This document shows positions 24,492 to 36,829 of a stretch of 64,000 bases of DNA, piece after piece. The translations under genes were made by a program, and so were the position numbers. Below the pieces are notes generated by a model that ran no database searches, was not told the origin of the DNA, and saw only the letters and a program-made list of their open reading frames with translations. The stretch covers positions 124,001 through 188,000 of the forward strand of contig JAUIRK010000509.1 of the NCBI GenBank assembly GCA_030549495.1, given 5' to 3'. Positions within the stretch are counted from its first letter, which is position 1. Each line of letters opens with the position of its first letter. This DNA comes from Nectonema munidae (lineage: Eukaryota > Nematomorpha > Nectonematoida > Nectonematidae).

Positions 24492-24760
24492 CCTTGGAAA
24501 ATGTTTTGAAGCAGTCCCTCGGAACGAATCCCTCTTCGTTGTTCGGCGTTAGCACGTACAAGAAATCATTTTCACGGAAAAAGGCGATCGCTACCATTCC
24601 CTTTTTCACGTGGATCATGGAGGGTAGGGTAGAGCATTTTTTCTTGGGCGTGAAATTCTTCACCACTTTCACTTTCATGCAAATTTTGTTGTATCTTGAA
24701 GAATTTTGTAGAATTTTTTCATTTATGCTTTTAACTTTTGTCATATAACGAAGATGAAAT
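24492..24760 (-). CDS. Multi-SH3 protein (Dlish-like), exon with first SH3 domain
   Basis: The acceptor catttttccacag (exon from 24760) leads into an open frame carrying a first SH3 domain: MKVKVVKNFTP at its start, a linker with HVKKGMVAIAFFRENDFLYV, then EEGFVPRDCF in place of the usual G-x-x-P-x-x-Y. The Tyr is replaced by Cys-Phe and the second conserved Trp by Leu-Tyr, so ligand binding may be unusual. The donor is probably AAGG/GTGAGG at 24492. Two SH3 domains separated by a long disordered linker suggest Dlish/Vamana, a Fat-pathway adaptor in Drosophila, but this is an inference. An ATG at 24744 might be the start if the acceptor is not used. The upstream exon was not found. Confidence 0.68.
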
Positions 24761-24779
24761 CTGTGGAAAAATGAAGCAA

Positions 24780-26095
24780 TTTCGTCATTATCGCAAATAT
24801 CTTATTAAGTATGCGTATATAAACGTTAATTCAATTCATTCAGTCAATTCATACAATGCCCAAAAAGTACACTCATTCCTTGAAATAAATGAAAACTTTG
24901 AATAAATACTGAATACACAGATTGACGATATGTGTCACTAGTGTCTACCGAAAAACTATAAGAAGAAAAGCATGTGTCAAAGTTAGAAAAATGTTTTAAA
25001 TAGATAGCCCACAATGGTATAGTACAGATTGCGTTTAAATTATATTTATAAAAAATACTCCATTTTAGTTTGTTTTTTCTTTGCTATTTTTCTGCCTTTC
25101 ACGCTTTTTTGAATTAAAGCAAAAAACTCATCATCACCAATTTCATTTTGTGAACAATATGGCTAAATAATCTCAAAAGCTATTTTAAAATTTCAAAAAG
25201 TAAGAATAAATTTTGAAATTAAAAAAAAATAAAACTAAAATAATTTTGAAAAATATTTATTAATCTAAAGAAAGTTAATTGTTTATAACTTTACCACGCT
25301 TCACAATAAATTAGCACTTTTTTTGAATTAATAAACGTGAAATTTTTGATATTTTTTTTAAAAAAACTTAATCTAAGAAAAAATCAAGTTCATAGGATTG
25401 TTTTTTTGTTAAAATTTTTTCTCTCTATATTTTCGCTATAATGAAATTTAATTACATTTGTTAGTTGTAAGCGATTTATTTATATCGATTACTCTTAAAA
25501 TTATTGATTAGGGACAGTTTAACGGCCGGCTAGGATTTTTCAGTAGAATACAAACAACTTAAGAAAAATATTTTAAATCCAATCTGGCTAAAATGATCAT
25601 AGATGTCTAAAAGGTTGCAAATTTTTGCATACACAAAGAGCGCAACTCGAAAGAGTAAACCGCATATGGTTTCGTGAATTTAGCTTATTACTATTTCTTC
25701 ATCAGCATTTAACTTTTTTTCTTTGTATCCTAACTCAAAAAATTATCGATTGTACACACAATGAGGGAAAGTATATTATTTGCGGAAAAAAAAACTAAAT
25801 TTGTTTAGAAAACTTTAATTTGAATCAAAGCAAAAAATTGAGTCACATTAAAAGGTTTTTTTTTATTTTACGACTAAAACCAAAAACACCAAAATAAATT
25901 TATTCAAAAACTAATGTTACCCACTCTCTACCTTGTATATTTCAATTGACATCTTGTTGAGTAATAAATTTTTTTTATAAAAAGTTTTTTTTCTCCATCT
26001 CAACTCAGACTTAGTCCCAAAAATGTCTGAGGTTGTAATTTCTTTAATAATTTTTTTAGTAATTTCGGTAAATTTTTTCATAATTTTCGTGTATA
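24780..26095. other. No gene seen
   Basis: Very AT-rich intergenic DNA without recognised exons, presumably including the undetected 5' part of the SH3 gene. Confidence 0.4.
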
Positions 26096-26099
26096 AAAA

Positions 26100-26455
26100 T
26101 TTTCGAATCTTGCTAAATTCTATCATTTTGATGAACATCACATACTCTACCCCTGGACAAAACATTTTACGCCACCTCATCCTCCCTCTTCAATGCACAG
26201 CCTAGATCACTCAGAAACACCACAAACATTCTTGAATTCAAACGCCACCTCTTCACCCACTACCTGCACAATATCAACTCTCCTTACTCAACTTAATCCG
26301 CCTATTTACTTCTCATTTTTCAACGAATTTACTGAATTTCATACTTTTATTACTTTATATATGCTATAACATTATTTTTGACGCAAAGTGATGATCCTAC
26401 AAAAGCTTCGATTTTTGATTAATAAAATAAATTGATTGATTGATTGATTGAAAAT
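26100..26455 (+). mobile_element. LINE 3' end fragment
   Basis: A proline/leucine-rich reading with LEFKRHLFTHYL near 26235 resembles the end of the reverse-transcriptase ORF of CR1/L2-type LINEs. It is followed by a non-coding tail that ends in a (TTGA)n run at 26431-26450, a common LINE terminus. Strongly 5'-truncated and frameshifted. Confidence 0.55.
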
Positions 26456-26459
26456 TAAT

Positions 26460-27300
26460 GTTTGTATTTTAGTTTTGTAGAAAAAAAATTGACCCGTCTA
26501 ATATAAGAAAATGATAAAAGAATGCTTTATGAAAATATCGTTATTTTCCCAACTCTGATCCCCAGTCCTTACGTTTTAACTATTCTTTCAAAATAGACTA
26601 TGATTATGCGTAAAAACATTGAAGAGAAAGACAAACTTTTTTGTTATAACGACAATTCATTATACCTGAGAAGAGGACAAAGCTAAAAAAAAATGAAATT
26701 AAAAATTTTTGAGCATTGACTACATTTTAAAGTAGTAAAAGTTTGCCAATATTGTAATATTGGCTGAAGAGAAAAAAAACACATCTCCTCTCATTTTGTC
26801 TCAAAAATAATTTTTCCGCCTATATTTTAATTGATCAAAATTATTTTGACATAAATTTAAAGTTTTTCAATAAAATATTTTCACTGTGGAACAGAAAAAA
26901 TTAATCCCAAGCTTGTCAATGATCAAATTTTAATGGCATCCACAAACACAAAGATTGATTGGAAATATTACCAATGAATAGCGCCGAACTTATATGTTTT
27001 CCAAATTTTTCGTATATTAGTTGAGCGTACAAACATTTAGCACGGAAAAAATAGTTTGCTAAACTACAACAGGTCCTGGGATGGATTGATGGCTTGGCTA
27101 AGAGCCTTCAAGGTTTGAATCTTAGAGAAATTGATGCTCATGATAGATGCACATGGAGAGAACGAATCATATGGCCACCGACCCTCATCTTGGCGATAGG
27201 AACTCTAGCTAAAAGTGCTAACTAAATAATTAACTGGTATCTAAGGATTAAAATCTGTCATTAAAAAGATGCTTTGAAATTACCTTTAACAAAATCTTGG
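26460..27300. other. No gene seen
   Basis: AT-rich, stops in all frames, nothing recognised. Confidence 0.4.
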
Positions 27301-27309
27301 AATATTCTC

Positions 27310-28960
27310 GTCTATACTAAATAAGAATAGATCGAATGAATAAGTGGATTATTCCTGATCAAAGGATTGAAATGAAATGGAATATTCAATAGAGAAACTC
27401 GTTTTAATACAAATCTTCTTCTTTGCATTAGATACCGTCTGATTGTTATGGTCGTTAGCTTGCTAAAACATAACTGAACTTCATTTAACTGGATTCTGTG
27501 CTCAACCAAGCACAAACCAGTTGGAGTATACTTAAATCATTTCACTTGATTGTTTAGCTATTTTTTTTTAATTTAAAACTTACAAAGCTATCCACCACAC
27601 TTCTATTTGCGGAAAAGTTTTGGCATCCTAAATTGAATTTCGTTTTTTCAATTAAAAGTTTCGTTTTTTATTAAGAAGAAGAAGAATTTACTTATCAAAT
27701 AAAGAAAGACATCAATATTATAATTATATTGTTAATGTAATTGAAATGAAGTATAATATAATAACATATAAAGTACATCTGATTTGAATGGATATTCAAA
27801 AAGACTACTTAAAGTCGCTGAGTTATGCACATCCGAGTTAAGATAGGTTAAGAGTTGCAATGAAAAAATTATGAAACAGAAAACAAAGAAAAGAAACTTC
27901 AATTCATAAAGAAGCATAAAAGAAGGCATATGTTTGATATAAATGTCGCATTGATTGGCATTGTAATTTATTTCGAGTATTAGTGCAAATATAATAAGAG
28001 TTTGTACTTCCTTTGAAGAAGAGCAATTTGAAGTAAAACTTTATAAAAATGCAAGCGCTTGTTAAAAAAGTTGAAACTTTATTGGAGATTTTTTCCTTAC
28101 TTAAGCTGGATATTTCACGGTTTACATGTAAAAACATAGAAATACTATTATTTAAAAATTTGGTTACTTCTCTTACTGTTGAGATTTGTGACACTATAAG
28201 CAAATTTGTAGGGGGGATCAGAAGAGAAATATTATCTGCATAAATGCACTACTGAAATGAATTAGCTAGAAGCACATTTTTAATATCATTTTAACGTATG
28301 TTGAAGAAAAGGGGACCTAGTATAGATCCCTGAAATTGAATTGATCGAACATTTTTGAAATTTTCAGGTTTTGACACATTTCCATTTACTTGAGCGTAAT
28401 ATAATCGTTCTCTTAAAAAAGGAAGTAAATAATTTGAGACTCGAAGCCATACAATCTCTCCAGTTTTTATAAAAGTATATGTTAAAATATTTTTACTAAA
28501 TAAATATACTAGTGGCTTTATCAAAAAAACATCAATTTTTTTAAAGATATGTGTAGTAAAAGCATAAAAATCATGTGACTCACTAGATCTGAATGATTGG
28601 ATTCCTAGAAGTATTATTTCTGTGTTTTACTAATTTTCCATAACTTTCAAGGTGATTGCCCTTATTTTTGAAATGAGACAAGAACAGATCAGGTAGGAAA
28701 ATTTTATCTACATCAGTGTTGTTCACATTTACTTTATTCCACATTCCTTTCCAACATAAATTCTCATTAGAAAAAACCTCTTTATAGTTTTTCTGTTTGG
28801 CTTTTCAAATCGCTCTCTTTATCAGCTTATTATCAGCTCTTATCTTTGCGGATGATAAACTTCAATTCATCAAACTTTTCTGTTTTGTTCTTCAATTCTA
28901 ACATTCCTGAGCTACTTTTGTTTATAAATTTTATTTTTTTCTAAGAAAAATTATTCATTC
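27310..28960 (-). mobile_element. LINE reverse-transcriptase relic (CR1/Jockey-like)
   Basis: Reading the minus strand from about 28960: an endonuclease-RT linker region (NENLCWKGMWNKVN), then the RT motifs WLRVSNYLLPFLRERLYYAQ and QGSILGPLFF (the palm region QGS-LGP signature, near 28310). A CIYADNISLLIP stretch follows, corresponding to the YADD catalytic box with the second Asp changed to Asn. Several frameshifts and stops show it is dead. The 3' part toward 27310 is weakly conserved. Confidence 0.78.
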
Positions 28961-29560
28961 ACTGATTACTTTCTTCATTAAAGAAACGAATGAATGTACC
29001 CATTGATTCATTTATTAACATATTAGCATGATAAATTCTATCCTACTGATTTTTTTAATTATAATACAAAAGATCATCATCATTCACAACATTTTTGTAA
29101 AAATATTGGTTGTGAATCTTATTGTTCAACTGAAAGCAAACAAATCAAGCTAAATGATCAGAGATGAAACATTGTAATGTTCCCGATTTGTATAGATGAC
29201 AGCAGAATCACAAACAAAAATATTGTCAATAGAAGTGTCTGAGCTAGGACGTGTAATAGATTTAATAGTGAGATGAAAAGAATATGAAAGAGAGAGAAAA
29301 AAACTTAAATTGTGAATTTTTTTATTAGGAAAACTTGAAGTTTCCCTTGAAGTTATTCTTTGTAATAAACTTGAAGTTTATTTCAAAAATAACTAAATGA
29401 ATCTAAATGCCCCGTGATAAACTTGTTACGAATAATATGGATACTAAGTCCACTTAAAACCACTAAGCATTTCGCTCAATTGAAGATAAGGGCCACCATA
29501 TGTTTCGCTCATTTAAGATTGGCCTGGCCTGCTGAATCTTAAATTGATTGATTGATTCAA
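28961..29560. other. No gene seen
   Basis: AT-rich. May include the 5' remnant of the minus-strand LINE, but no motif supports it. A short (GATT)n run lies at 29544. Confidence 0.35.
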
Positions 29561-30620
29561 AGCATGGGGCTACATTATGGTGTGTGTGTGTGTGTATGCG
29601 TTGTTTATCTGAGGAAAACGGGGAATTAAGAAAATGTAATTGATTAGAAGCAAAAGTGAAAAAAGAGGTTCTCTACTGTAGCTTACGTGATGGTGCGTGT
29701 GCTTGAAATAAACGGATTTACAGCGTCCTCCTAATAAACGCTAACTAAATCCCGAGGAATAAATTAAACGAAAGGAAGTATAGGCAAGGAAGAAGAGGCA
29801 TTTGTGTTTGTGTGTGTGTTATTGTGTTTACGCCAAGCAAAATTGATTTGAAGGAATGCGTTGGTAAATAAAAAAAAAACGTGTGTATTGTTGTAGCGAA
29901 TCAGTGGGATGATCAGTCATTTCATGCAATCCCCGATCTCCATCTTCAGACATTACGCGTTTTGACTAGGCATTTCGAGAGTTGCCTGTCTACATTTTGG
30001 TCAATTCACGAAGTAGCTGATTACACGCGTTGACTGTAACATGCATGCTATATATGTTCTAACTAACTCTCTACACCTACCTGGGTACGCGTTTCTTTTC
30101 TATGTGCGTGTGCATATGTAATTAGATAAGAAGGTATTGCCTCTCTCTCCTCCTATATCCATGGTGTTTTCCACGTTTATACTCAAAAATATCCATGATA
30201 AAAGTAGGATGGTGCAATTCTTCTGGAAGATATGTATATGTATATAATACTCGGGGTAGAGAGAGTCAGTCATGTTCACTAAAATATGTGTGAACGTGTG
30301 TGTGCTGGAAGTAGCAACCATTTTTGATTTAAATGCACATGAGGTTAGAAACAAAATTAATCATAATAATAATTCACATCACACTGCAGCGTGCATATGA
30401 AAGAGTAGTGGTGGTGGCAGGAGAAAGAGAGGCTGACGCTTGGAGCGTTTTTTGCGATTTATAACGCAAACGAGAAGAAGAAATCCTGGTAAATTATACG
30501 CACTCACATTTCTCAAAGGATCTTGGATTACCTTTTGCACTGAAAGTGCTATAAAATACGTTGCGGACTCTCACACACGCATTCATCTACACTGCTTTCG
30601 TATTTGGAAAATATTCAGAA
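29560..30620. other. Unassigned non-repetitive block with TG runs
   Basis: Less AT-rich than its neighbours, with (TG)n at 29578-29596, further TG-rich stretches near 29808 and 30290, and several tacgcgt/acgcgt words. No exon was recognised in any frame. Its composition is like the block just upstream of noggin, so a regulatory region or distant promoter is possible. Confidence 0.25.
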
Positions 30621-30844
30621 ACATTTTGAGGATATCCGAAGCGGTAAATTTTCTTCTAGATCACAACAGTGTACAACTAGTAGTACACGCAGAAATTTGG
30701 AAATCGAATATTCTAATAACTTTAAAATTGACTTGGAAGATTTGCTTTGAAACTTCGCACTCTTCAAAAACTTCAGCCCTACATCAAAATGGAGTTTGGA
30801 TATGAAAAGAAGATGCATTTAGAATCGGTGCTAAAAACAATGAT

Positions 30845-30965
30845 TATCGGCAGATGGCCTAGTGGTAGGAGCGTAGGGTCTTGATCCAGATGGTTTAGGT
30901 TCGATTCCCGATCGTGTCTATTCTTACCGTCTGTCCAGCTATTCTTCCCTATTAATGCGATACGG
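30845..30965 (+). repeat. tRNA-derived SINE, family B
   Basis: Reads cggcagatggcctagtggta (A-box region) and taggttcgattcccgat (B box), then a tail with accgtctgtccagctattct and ggcaaataaaa. It matches the copies at 21835-21905 and 62030-62170. Confidence 0.87.
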
Positions 30966-31045
30966 GCAAATAAAAAAAGATTTCTTTTTTGGTTTGTAGA
31001 GAAGAGCGCTGAACTCAGAAAAAAACTCTAAATGCGTAAATATAT

Positions 31046-31525
31046 AACATTTTCACGGTCAGACTAAACACGGCAAATAATTTTAAAGAATTATAAAAAA
31101 AGATGGTTAGACTAAAACCCCTAAAAAAATTCGAAAGTTTTAAGGAGTTTTTAGGATTTTTTTTGTAGTGCTTTAGAAATATTTGTTGTTTTTTGTAATT
31201 TTTTGAGGTGATTAGGGATTTTTGCGGTGTTTTGTAATGTTTTGGGATGCTTGGGGTGTTTTGAAGAATTTTTAAGATCTTTTTTGTAGTGCCTTAGAAT
31301 TATTTGCCGTGTTTTGGGATGTTTTAAGGTGCTTTCGGTTATTTCTGGTTGTTTTGGGATTTTTAGTCGAACCCTTTTTTTGTAGTGCTTTAAAACTATT
31401 TGGCGTGTTTTGGCGTATTTAGGGGTACTTCCTGTTATTTCTCGGTGTTTCGGGGTTTTTATCTAATCCTCTTTTTTGTAGTGCTTTAGAATTATTGGGC
31501 GTGTTTAGTCTGACCAACATTTTCA
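31046..31525. mobile_element. Foldback MITE, AAACACCCC family (copy 2) with TSD
   Basis: The element (31056-31515) runs from cggtcagactaaacac to gtgtttagtctgacc, which are inverted repeats, and is bounded on both sides by the exact 10-bp repeat aacattttca (31046-31055 and 31516-31525). The inside consists mostly of degenerate gtgttttggggtgttt-type units. It has no coding capacity and is mobilised, if at all, in trans. A 9-10 bp duplication points to a MULE-type transposase. Confidence 0.88.
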
Positions 31526-31529
31526 TTCA

Positions 31530-33330
31530 TGTAAAACTTGAAGACTTATCATACAATACGTTTAAAATGTGTCCTTTCAATAACTGTTGCAAAGTGGGAC
31601 CTGCTTTATATTCGCGCGCATTTGACAATAATACTGATGGCTGGCTGCATATGGCACACCGGCCACCGTTTGGATAACACTGATTGCTTTACGTAAAAAA
31701 AAAAGGCGCACATGTCTACTCATCAAGCATAAAATGAAAGAAATCGCAACAATCTTAGGCAGCTTGAAACTATGGAATCGAAAGAGAGAAGTATGGATTG
31801 GCAAGTGCATAACGTGTATATAACAATAAGTAAAATAATAAAGGATAAATGCGATTAAAAAACTCCAAAACAAGTGATTTTTGTTATTTAAGTTAGGAAA
31901 TCCCTTAGTTGCTTCTATTCACATGACATATTATCCATGAACTTCACTATCTACTATACTAATGCCAGCACTAATTCAAACATATGTTATTTAACAAAGC
32001 CTTTATTCTCTTCATTGCTTCCTATTTAATTTATCAATAAGTATTTTCTAATAATGTCAAGGCTTGTTTTTCCTTTCTACCTTGTGATATATAATTTCAA
32101 CCATGTATTTAAAACATTACAAAATTTATATATTAAAAATCATAATCTTATAAGTAAAATTCTGAAGGGTCATTCGTTTGAAATATAAAAGAGTAAAAGG
32201 GCTTCAAACGAATTTTCGACTCTACGAGTCTTTATCAAGTTGAAGAACTAAATGTAGAAGGTGTAAATACTTTGAATGAAAGGGATTAAACGGAGGATTA
32301 GACAAGTGATGAATAGGAATGATGATCTTTAGTAGTGATTGAGGATGACAGAGAATCTGAGACGGGGTTCACACGCCAGGGTTGTAGGAAGAGGCAACCT
32401 GCTGGCTTGAGAAGTTGTGTTACAAGTATGATGTAAATAAGAACAAAAGTACATATGGTAATGTATGAGACCAAGTTAAATGAATATATGGAGAAACAAA
32501 TATATGTATAGAAACTCATGAACAAATGTAATTTATAAGCGATTAACTCGCCTTTTACGAGATGCAGCATCCAAATAGTCCTATTCTTACCCCGGATTAC
32601 TATAAGATATTTCATGTTTAAATAGTAATTCTCAATCCAAACTTAAATTCCTAATTTTTCATGTCTAATGATTTAATTTTGTTGTTGAATAAAAAGCTGA
32701 AATAAAGTAAGGAACATAAAAAAATTTCGAATAAAACATCCTTTAAAAAATTTTGAAGTTACATTAAAAAAAACAAAAATCACTTTAAACCAATTTTAAA
32801 CTAGTTTGAACTATTTTTTATTCCTTTTTTGTAATTTTTAGGCCATAAAGTAAAAAATAATTTTTTTTTTCAAAACTATTTCTAAAATAATAATAATAAT
32901 AATCTAAGGACGAAGTCTTTTTGAATGAAAAAACTTGACAATTTTCTTTAGGTCAAAAATGTTGTCTAATAAATCAAATTTTTTGATTATAAAGTCGAAA
33001 AATAGGATTTTTAGGCCAAAAATTGTCTGCCTCGATGAATAAAAATTCGAATTTATTAGCAGATAAGATTGAATACTATTGTAAGGAGAACCTATACCAC
33101 ATTATATGCCTATTCGTATTTGTTCTTCGGTTTTCTACGTCTATTTAAATATGATTTCATTCAACCATTGGCCACATTTCCACTTAGAATTAAATATTCG
33201 TTATAAATAAAATAGTTACAACTCGTTTTATCAATTTGTTATGATAAAAAAAACAATCCAATTTTGCATGGATTAAAATATATATATTTAAGTAAATTAA
33301 TTTAATCTCATTTTTTGAAAAACTTATTCG
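31530..33330. other. No gene seen
   Basis: AT-rich. Minus-strand frames at 31577-31873 and 32298-32615 have no recognised domains or splice signals. A CAA/TAATAATAAT run lies near 32886. Confidence 0.35.
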
Positions 33331-33452
33331 TGAGTAAGGTTGGTTAGATACTAGGTTTTGACAACTGAAGGTCTTGGGTTCGATCCCGGATTAAGCCTAC
33401 TTTCTCATAGTTCAAAACAAATCGGTGCAATTGTGCCTTCTCGATGAAACAT
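33331..33452 (+). repeat. tRNA-derived SINE, family A (copy 2)
   Basis: Reads gtgagtaaggttggttagat, then gaaggtcttgggttcgatcc (B box), and ends with ggtgcaattgtgccttctcg, the same order as at 5629-5763. Confidence 0.88.
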
Positions 33453-33459
33453 GATAAAA

Positions 33460-34480
33460 AAAAGACGATCAAACTCGTAATTTGGATACTAATTGCAAAA
33501 AAAGTATAAAGAATGAATGTAGAGTTTATTTCTGTGGCTCAAATGGGTTATTCTTTGCAGCAAAAATATTCCATTTTGATTAAAGTTTGTCTTTTTTTCA
33601 CAAGTTCCTTCTTTTGCTTTCATTTTAAGTTTGTCCTTTATCACTACTGCAATTAGTTTTTATTTAATGTGCAAATATTTTTCCCACATTTATTTTAAAT
33701 ATAAGTACAGTTTCAAACAAATTCAAAAATAAAATGAAGCACTTAAAAGTAACTTTGTTTGAAGTTGCACTTTCTTGTTTAATATTTTATTGCACTTTGT
33801 GAAAATACCTAATTTTAGCATATTTCCAAGTCTTTTATAAAGCTTAAAAGGCACAAACTGAAAGGAAACAAAGACGGATTTAAATTCGAAAAAGATGGAC
33901 TTAAAATCATAAAAAAATATATGTTTGCAATATTTATCCGTTTTTAGAAGCTTTTTAATTATATTTGAAAAGAAAAGGATTGAAACTAGAGCTTCTGATT
34001 TCCGCACAAAATTCATTCCTTGAGAAACGAGAAAAAAATTTAAACATTCTCGAGATGAGAAATTTTGAAAAATTTAAACTCAACTCCAAAACGTTAATAT
34101 CAGACAAATTTTTAAAATAATAAAAATTGATTGTGATATTTAATTTTAAACTGTGTAAAGTTATATACCCAAAAATTATTGAATTCAATTACTAAACATA
34201 CTTTTTGAAGTGTGTGAAAATATTTAATTTATATATATTTTGACATTTATTGCATTTATATAAATTATTTTTAAGATGTTAAGTTAATACAGTTTTTTGT
34301 TTCTCACAAAATGAAAGTTGGAATTAAAACTGAGTTTTATTTGTAAAAAAAAACAAAAGTTTAAGACTAAGTTTTTTTCTTCAAAAACATTAAAGCATCG
34401 TTCTTAACCGTTTTTGAGATAAAATAGTTGAAACGGTTGAAACATTTCTCTCGCATTCACAAGATGTTGGCTTGATAGAT
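33460..34480. other. No gene seen
   Basis: Very AT-rich, nothing recognised. It may include the 3' end of the hAT relic. Confidence 0.4.
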
Positions 34481-34489
34481 AAAAGAGAA

Positions 34490-35997
34490 TTTTTTGCAGT
34501 TGTAGCGAATCTGATGATCCAAAACTCTTCTTTGAATCCTCTTCCATTGTGATAAAACTTCCTTTTTTCTCAACATACATGAATTCTTCAATTTCTCTGC
34601 TCCCATTTTGAGTTAGAGACTCTTGTTTGAGACGTTGATCTGAATTTCACTTTCCCGTAAAGCCCTTTCATGGTTTGAATAATGTGGATACATCTTTTGA
34701 AAAATACCTTTTGCACATTCTAAAATTTCTTCAAAAGGAAACCGTTTATCCGCCAAAATAGTATGGGTATGAAAATTTTTTTTTTGTTTCTTTCATTTAT
34801 TCTTTGAAATAACTTTTTGACTATCTTCTTTGAGAAGGGATTTTCATTTTTGCACAAATTATTAACTAAAAAAGTGAAGATTGCTTCACTCTCTAAAAGA
34901 TTCCATTTTTTTGACTTAGCTTAGTTGAAACAACCGTTTGCAAAGTATCAAAATCCATTTCAAAGTATTTATCAGTATTTTCTTTAAGGTCATCAAGAGT
35001 TTTGAGTATTGAATCTTTAAGAAGCAGGAATCTTTCTAATATACCACACTATTGCAACTTGTTTTTACATGAAGAAAAAGATTGAGTTCTTTACCGTGAT
35101 CTGAAAAGACATGTGTTTGAATAGCGCAGTTTTCCACTAGAGATTTTCTAAACATTTTTTTAAACCATTAACATAGGTAAATCCTTTTGAATATTTGTTT
35201 CGTCATCTTCACTATAAATTTACCTTTCATCATCATAATAAACGAACTTACTCTTTTAGTTTTGTTCACTTTGATAAACCACATCCACCACTGCTAAGTG
35301 AATTGCATGTATAAAGCACGTGTTGATGAATCAAAACATTTTTTCCAAGTTTTTCATAATACTTGCCCCATCTGTAGTAATACTTGCAATATCTTTACAA
35401 TGAAAATTCTTTTAACTTTAACTTTATAAGAGCATACAAATCTTCAGCAAAAATTGAACCGTTCAGAAAAAGAATACCTAAATTGACACTTTCTCCATCT
35501 TGGAAATGGATAACATTATTTATGTATATTTTATTAGTAGCACCTGTATATTCATCCAAAGACAACTTTTGTTTCTAATTTCTTTATATGCCTTCTTTGA
35601 CTTTATTATAAAATTCTAAAACTAAATTCACAACAGCGCTTTCGTCTTTAGCTAAAACATAACCATCTAGGAATTTCTGGTGAAAATGATATTTGTAATA
35701 CCGTTAACACTAAATCCATCCAATGCACCTCACTTAGACACAATTTCAGGCACGCTTGTCTTTTTTGTAAAATCAATTATTTTAAGTTCCTTTACGAGCT
35801 CGGAGTTTCAATTTTTCATTTTACAGGAAATACGCCTTTGTGTTTAGCAGTAAAATGTCTGATTAAACCAGTTGTAGAGCTGTTTTTGCATTGGTTTGTT
35901 TTTTGTTATTGGTTTTTGCATTACAACCCTTACATTTAGCACTCTCTTTGTTTTCGAGCTTTATAAACTTTTTCCAAATTTGTGAAGTATGCGACAT
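34490..35997 (-). mobile_element. hAT transposase relic with BED zinc finger
   Basis: From an ATG at 35997 the minus strand reads SQIWKKFIK and then ESAKCKGCNAK. After a frameshift it reads LIRHFTAKHKGVFP. Together these are a BED-type zinc finger (C-x2-C ... H-x4-H with the leading Trp) as found at the N terminus of hAT transposases. Further down, weak transposase-like sequence (FPFEEILECAKGIFQK near 34730) is interrupted by many stops. Terminal repeats and the 8-bp duplication were not located. Confidence 0.75.
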
Positions 35998-36099
35998 TTT
36001 AAAACTAAGAAAAATTTCTGAAGCTATTGAATATAATTTTAAACAAAAAAATAATTTCCAACAGGTAACTTATAAAAATACATTTTAATAAATGTTTTG

Positions 36100-36600
36100 A
36101 AAACAATTTTTAATATATTTTAATAGCTATAAATATACATTATTCTATAAAACTATTAACACACTAAGTTCAGTAGTAAGTAGCAATTAACTATTTTAAA
36201 TTATAAACCATAAACTTAGTAAAATTTTTTAAATTATCTTTTATTAAAATTTACGCAAAGTTTTCACGTTTTGAAATTCTAGAGGTTTCGCTTAAAGCTT
36301 CTCGAGACCGAAGCTTTAATTGAAACCTCTAAAATTTTGCATAACGTAATATATGCTTGTGTGTTACAATACACATTTTTAGAAATATTCAAAAAATATA
36401 TATTTGAAGACCGAGGCCCCAATTCGAGTCAATTTAGTTACGTGTCATAGAAAACGCTTGACTTATGACGTCATTTTTCCAATTATTCATTATTCACGCA
36501 ACCCTTCATTATGTGCTAGTGGCTCTGTCAAAGTCTTAGCCTATTTGGCTAAGGAGCAAATATCATTGCCTTGAAAGCATAAAAGAACGCAGTATTTTTT
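36100..36600. other. No gene seen
   Basis: AT-rich. A short palindromic stretch (agaggtttcgcttaaagctt then aaacctctaaaat, 36281-36335) may be the terminus of a small element. Confidence 0.35.
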
Positions 36601-36679
36601 ATTGTGCCTAAGTATTTAAAAAGAAAGAGGCTGTACAAAAAATGAGCAGAGATCCAAAAAGGCTAAAGCATTGCGGAAG

Positions 36680-36820
36680 ATGATGACTCTTCCAGCTGAT
36701 TGGAGAGAGAGTGGACAGCAGTTCTTAGCTTTGTTGACTGCTTCAGAGTTTCTGTCAAGAAGGATTTCACCGAATTTATTTCAAAGGCTGTCAGATGATC
36801 GAGCTAAATGTAGTATTTAA
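36680..36820 (+). CDS. Small unrecognised open frame
   Basis: A 46-codon frame (MMTLPADWRESGQQFLALLT at its start, TAA at 36818) stays open upstream to about 36620. It has a more balanced codon make-up than the surroundings. No domain, splice site or homologue was recognised. It could be a fragment of a transposon ORF or chance. Confidence 0.2.
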   Translation: MMTLPADWRESGQQFLALLTASEFLSRRISPNLFQRLSDDRAKCSI

Positions 36821-36829
36821 AATGTGTAT

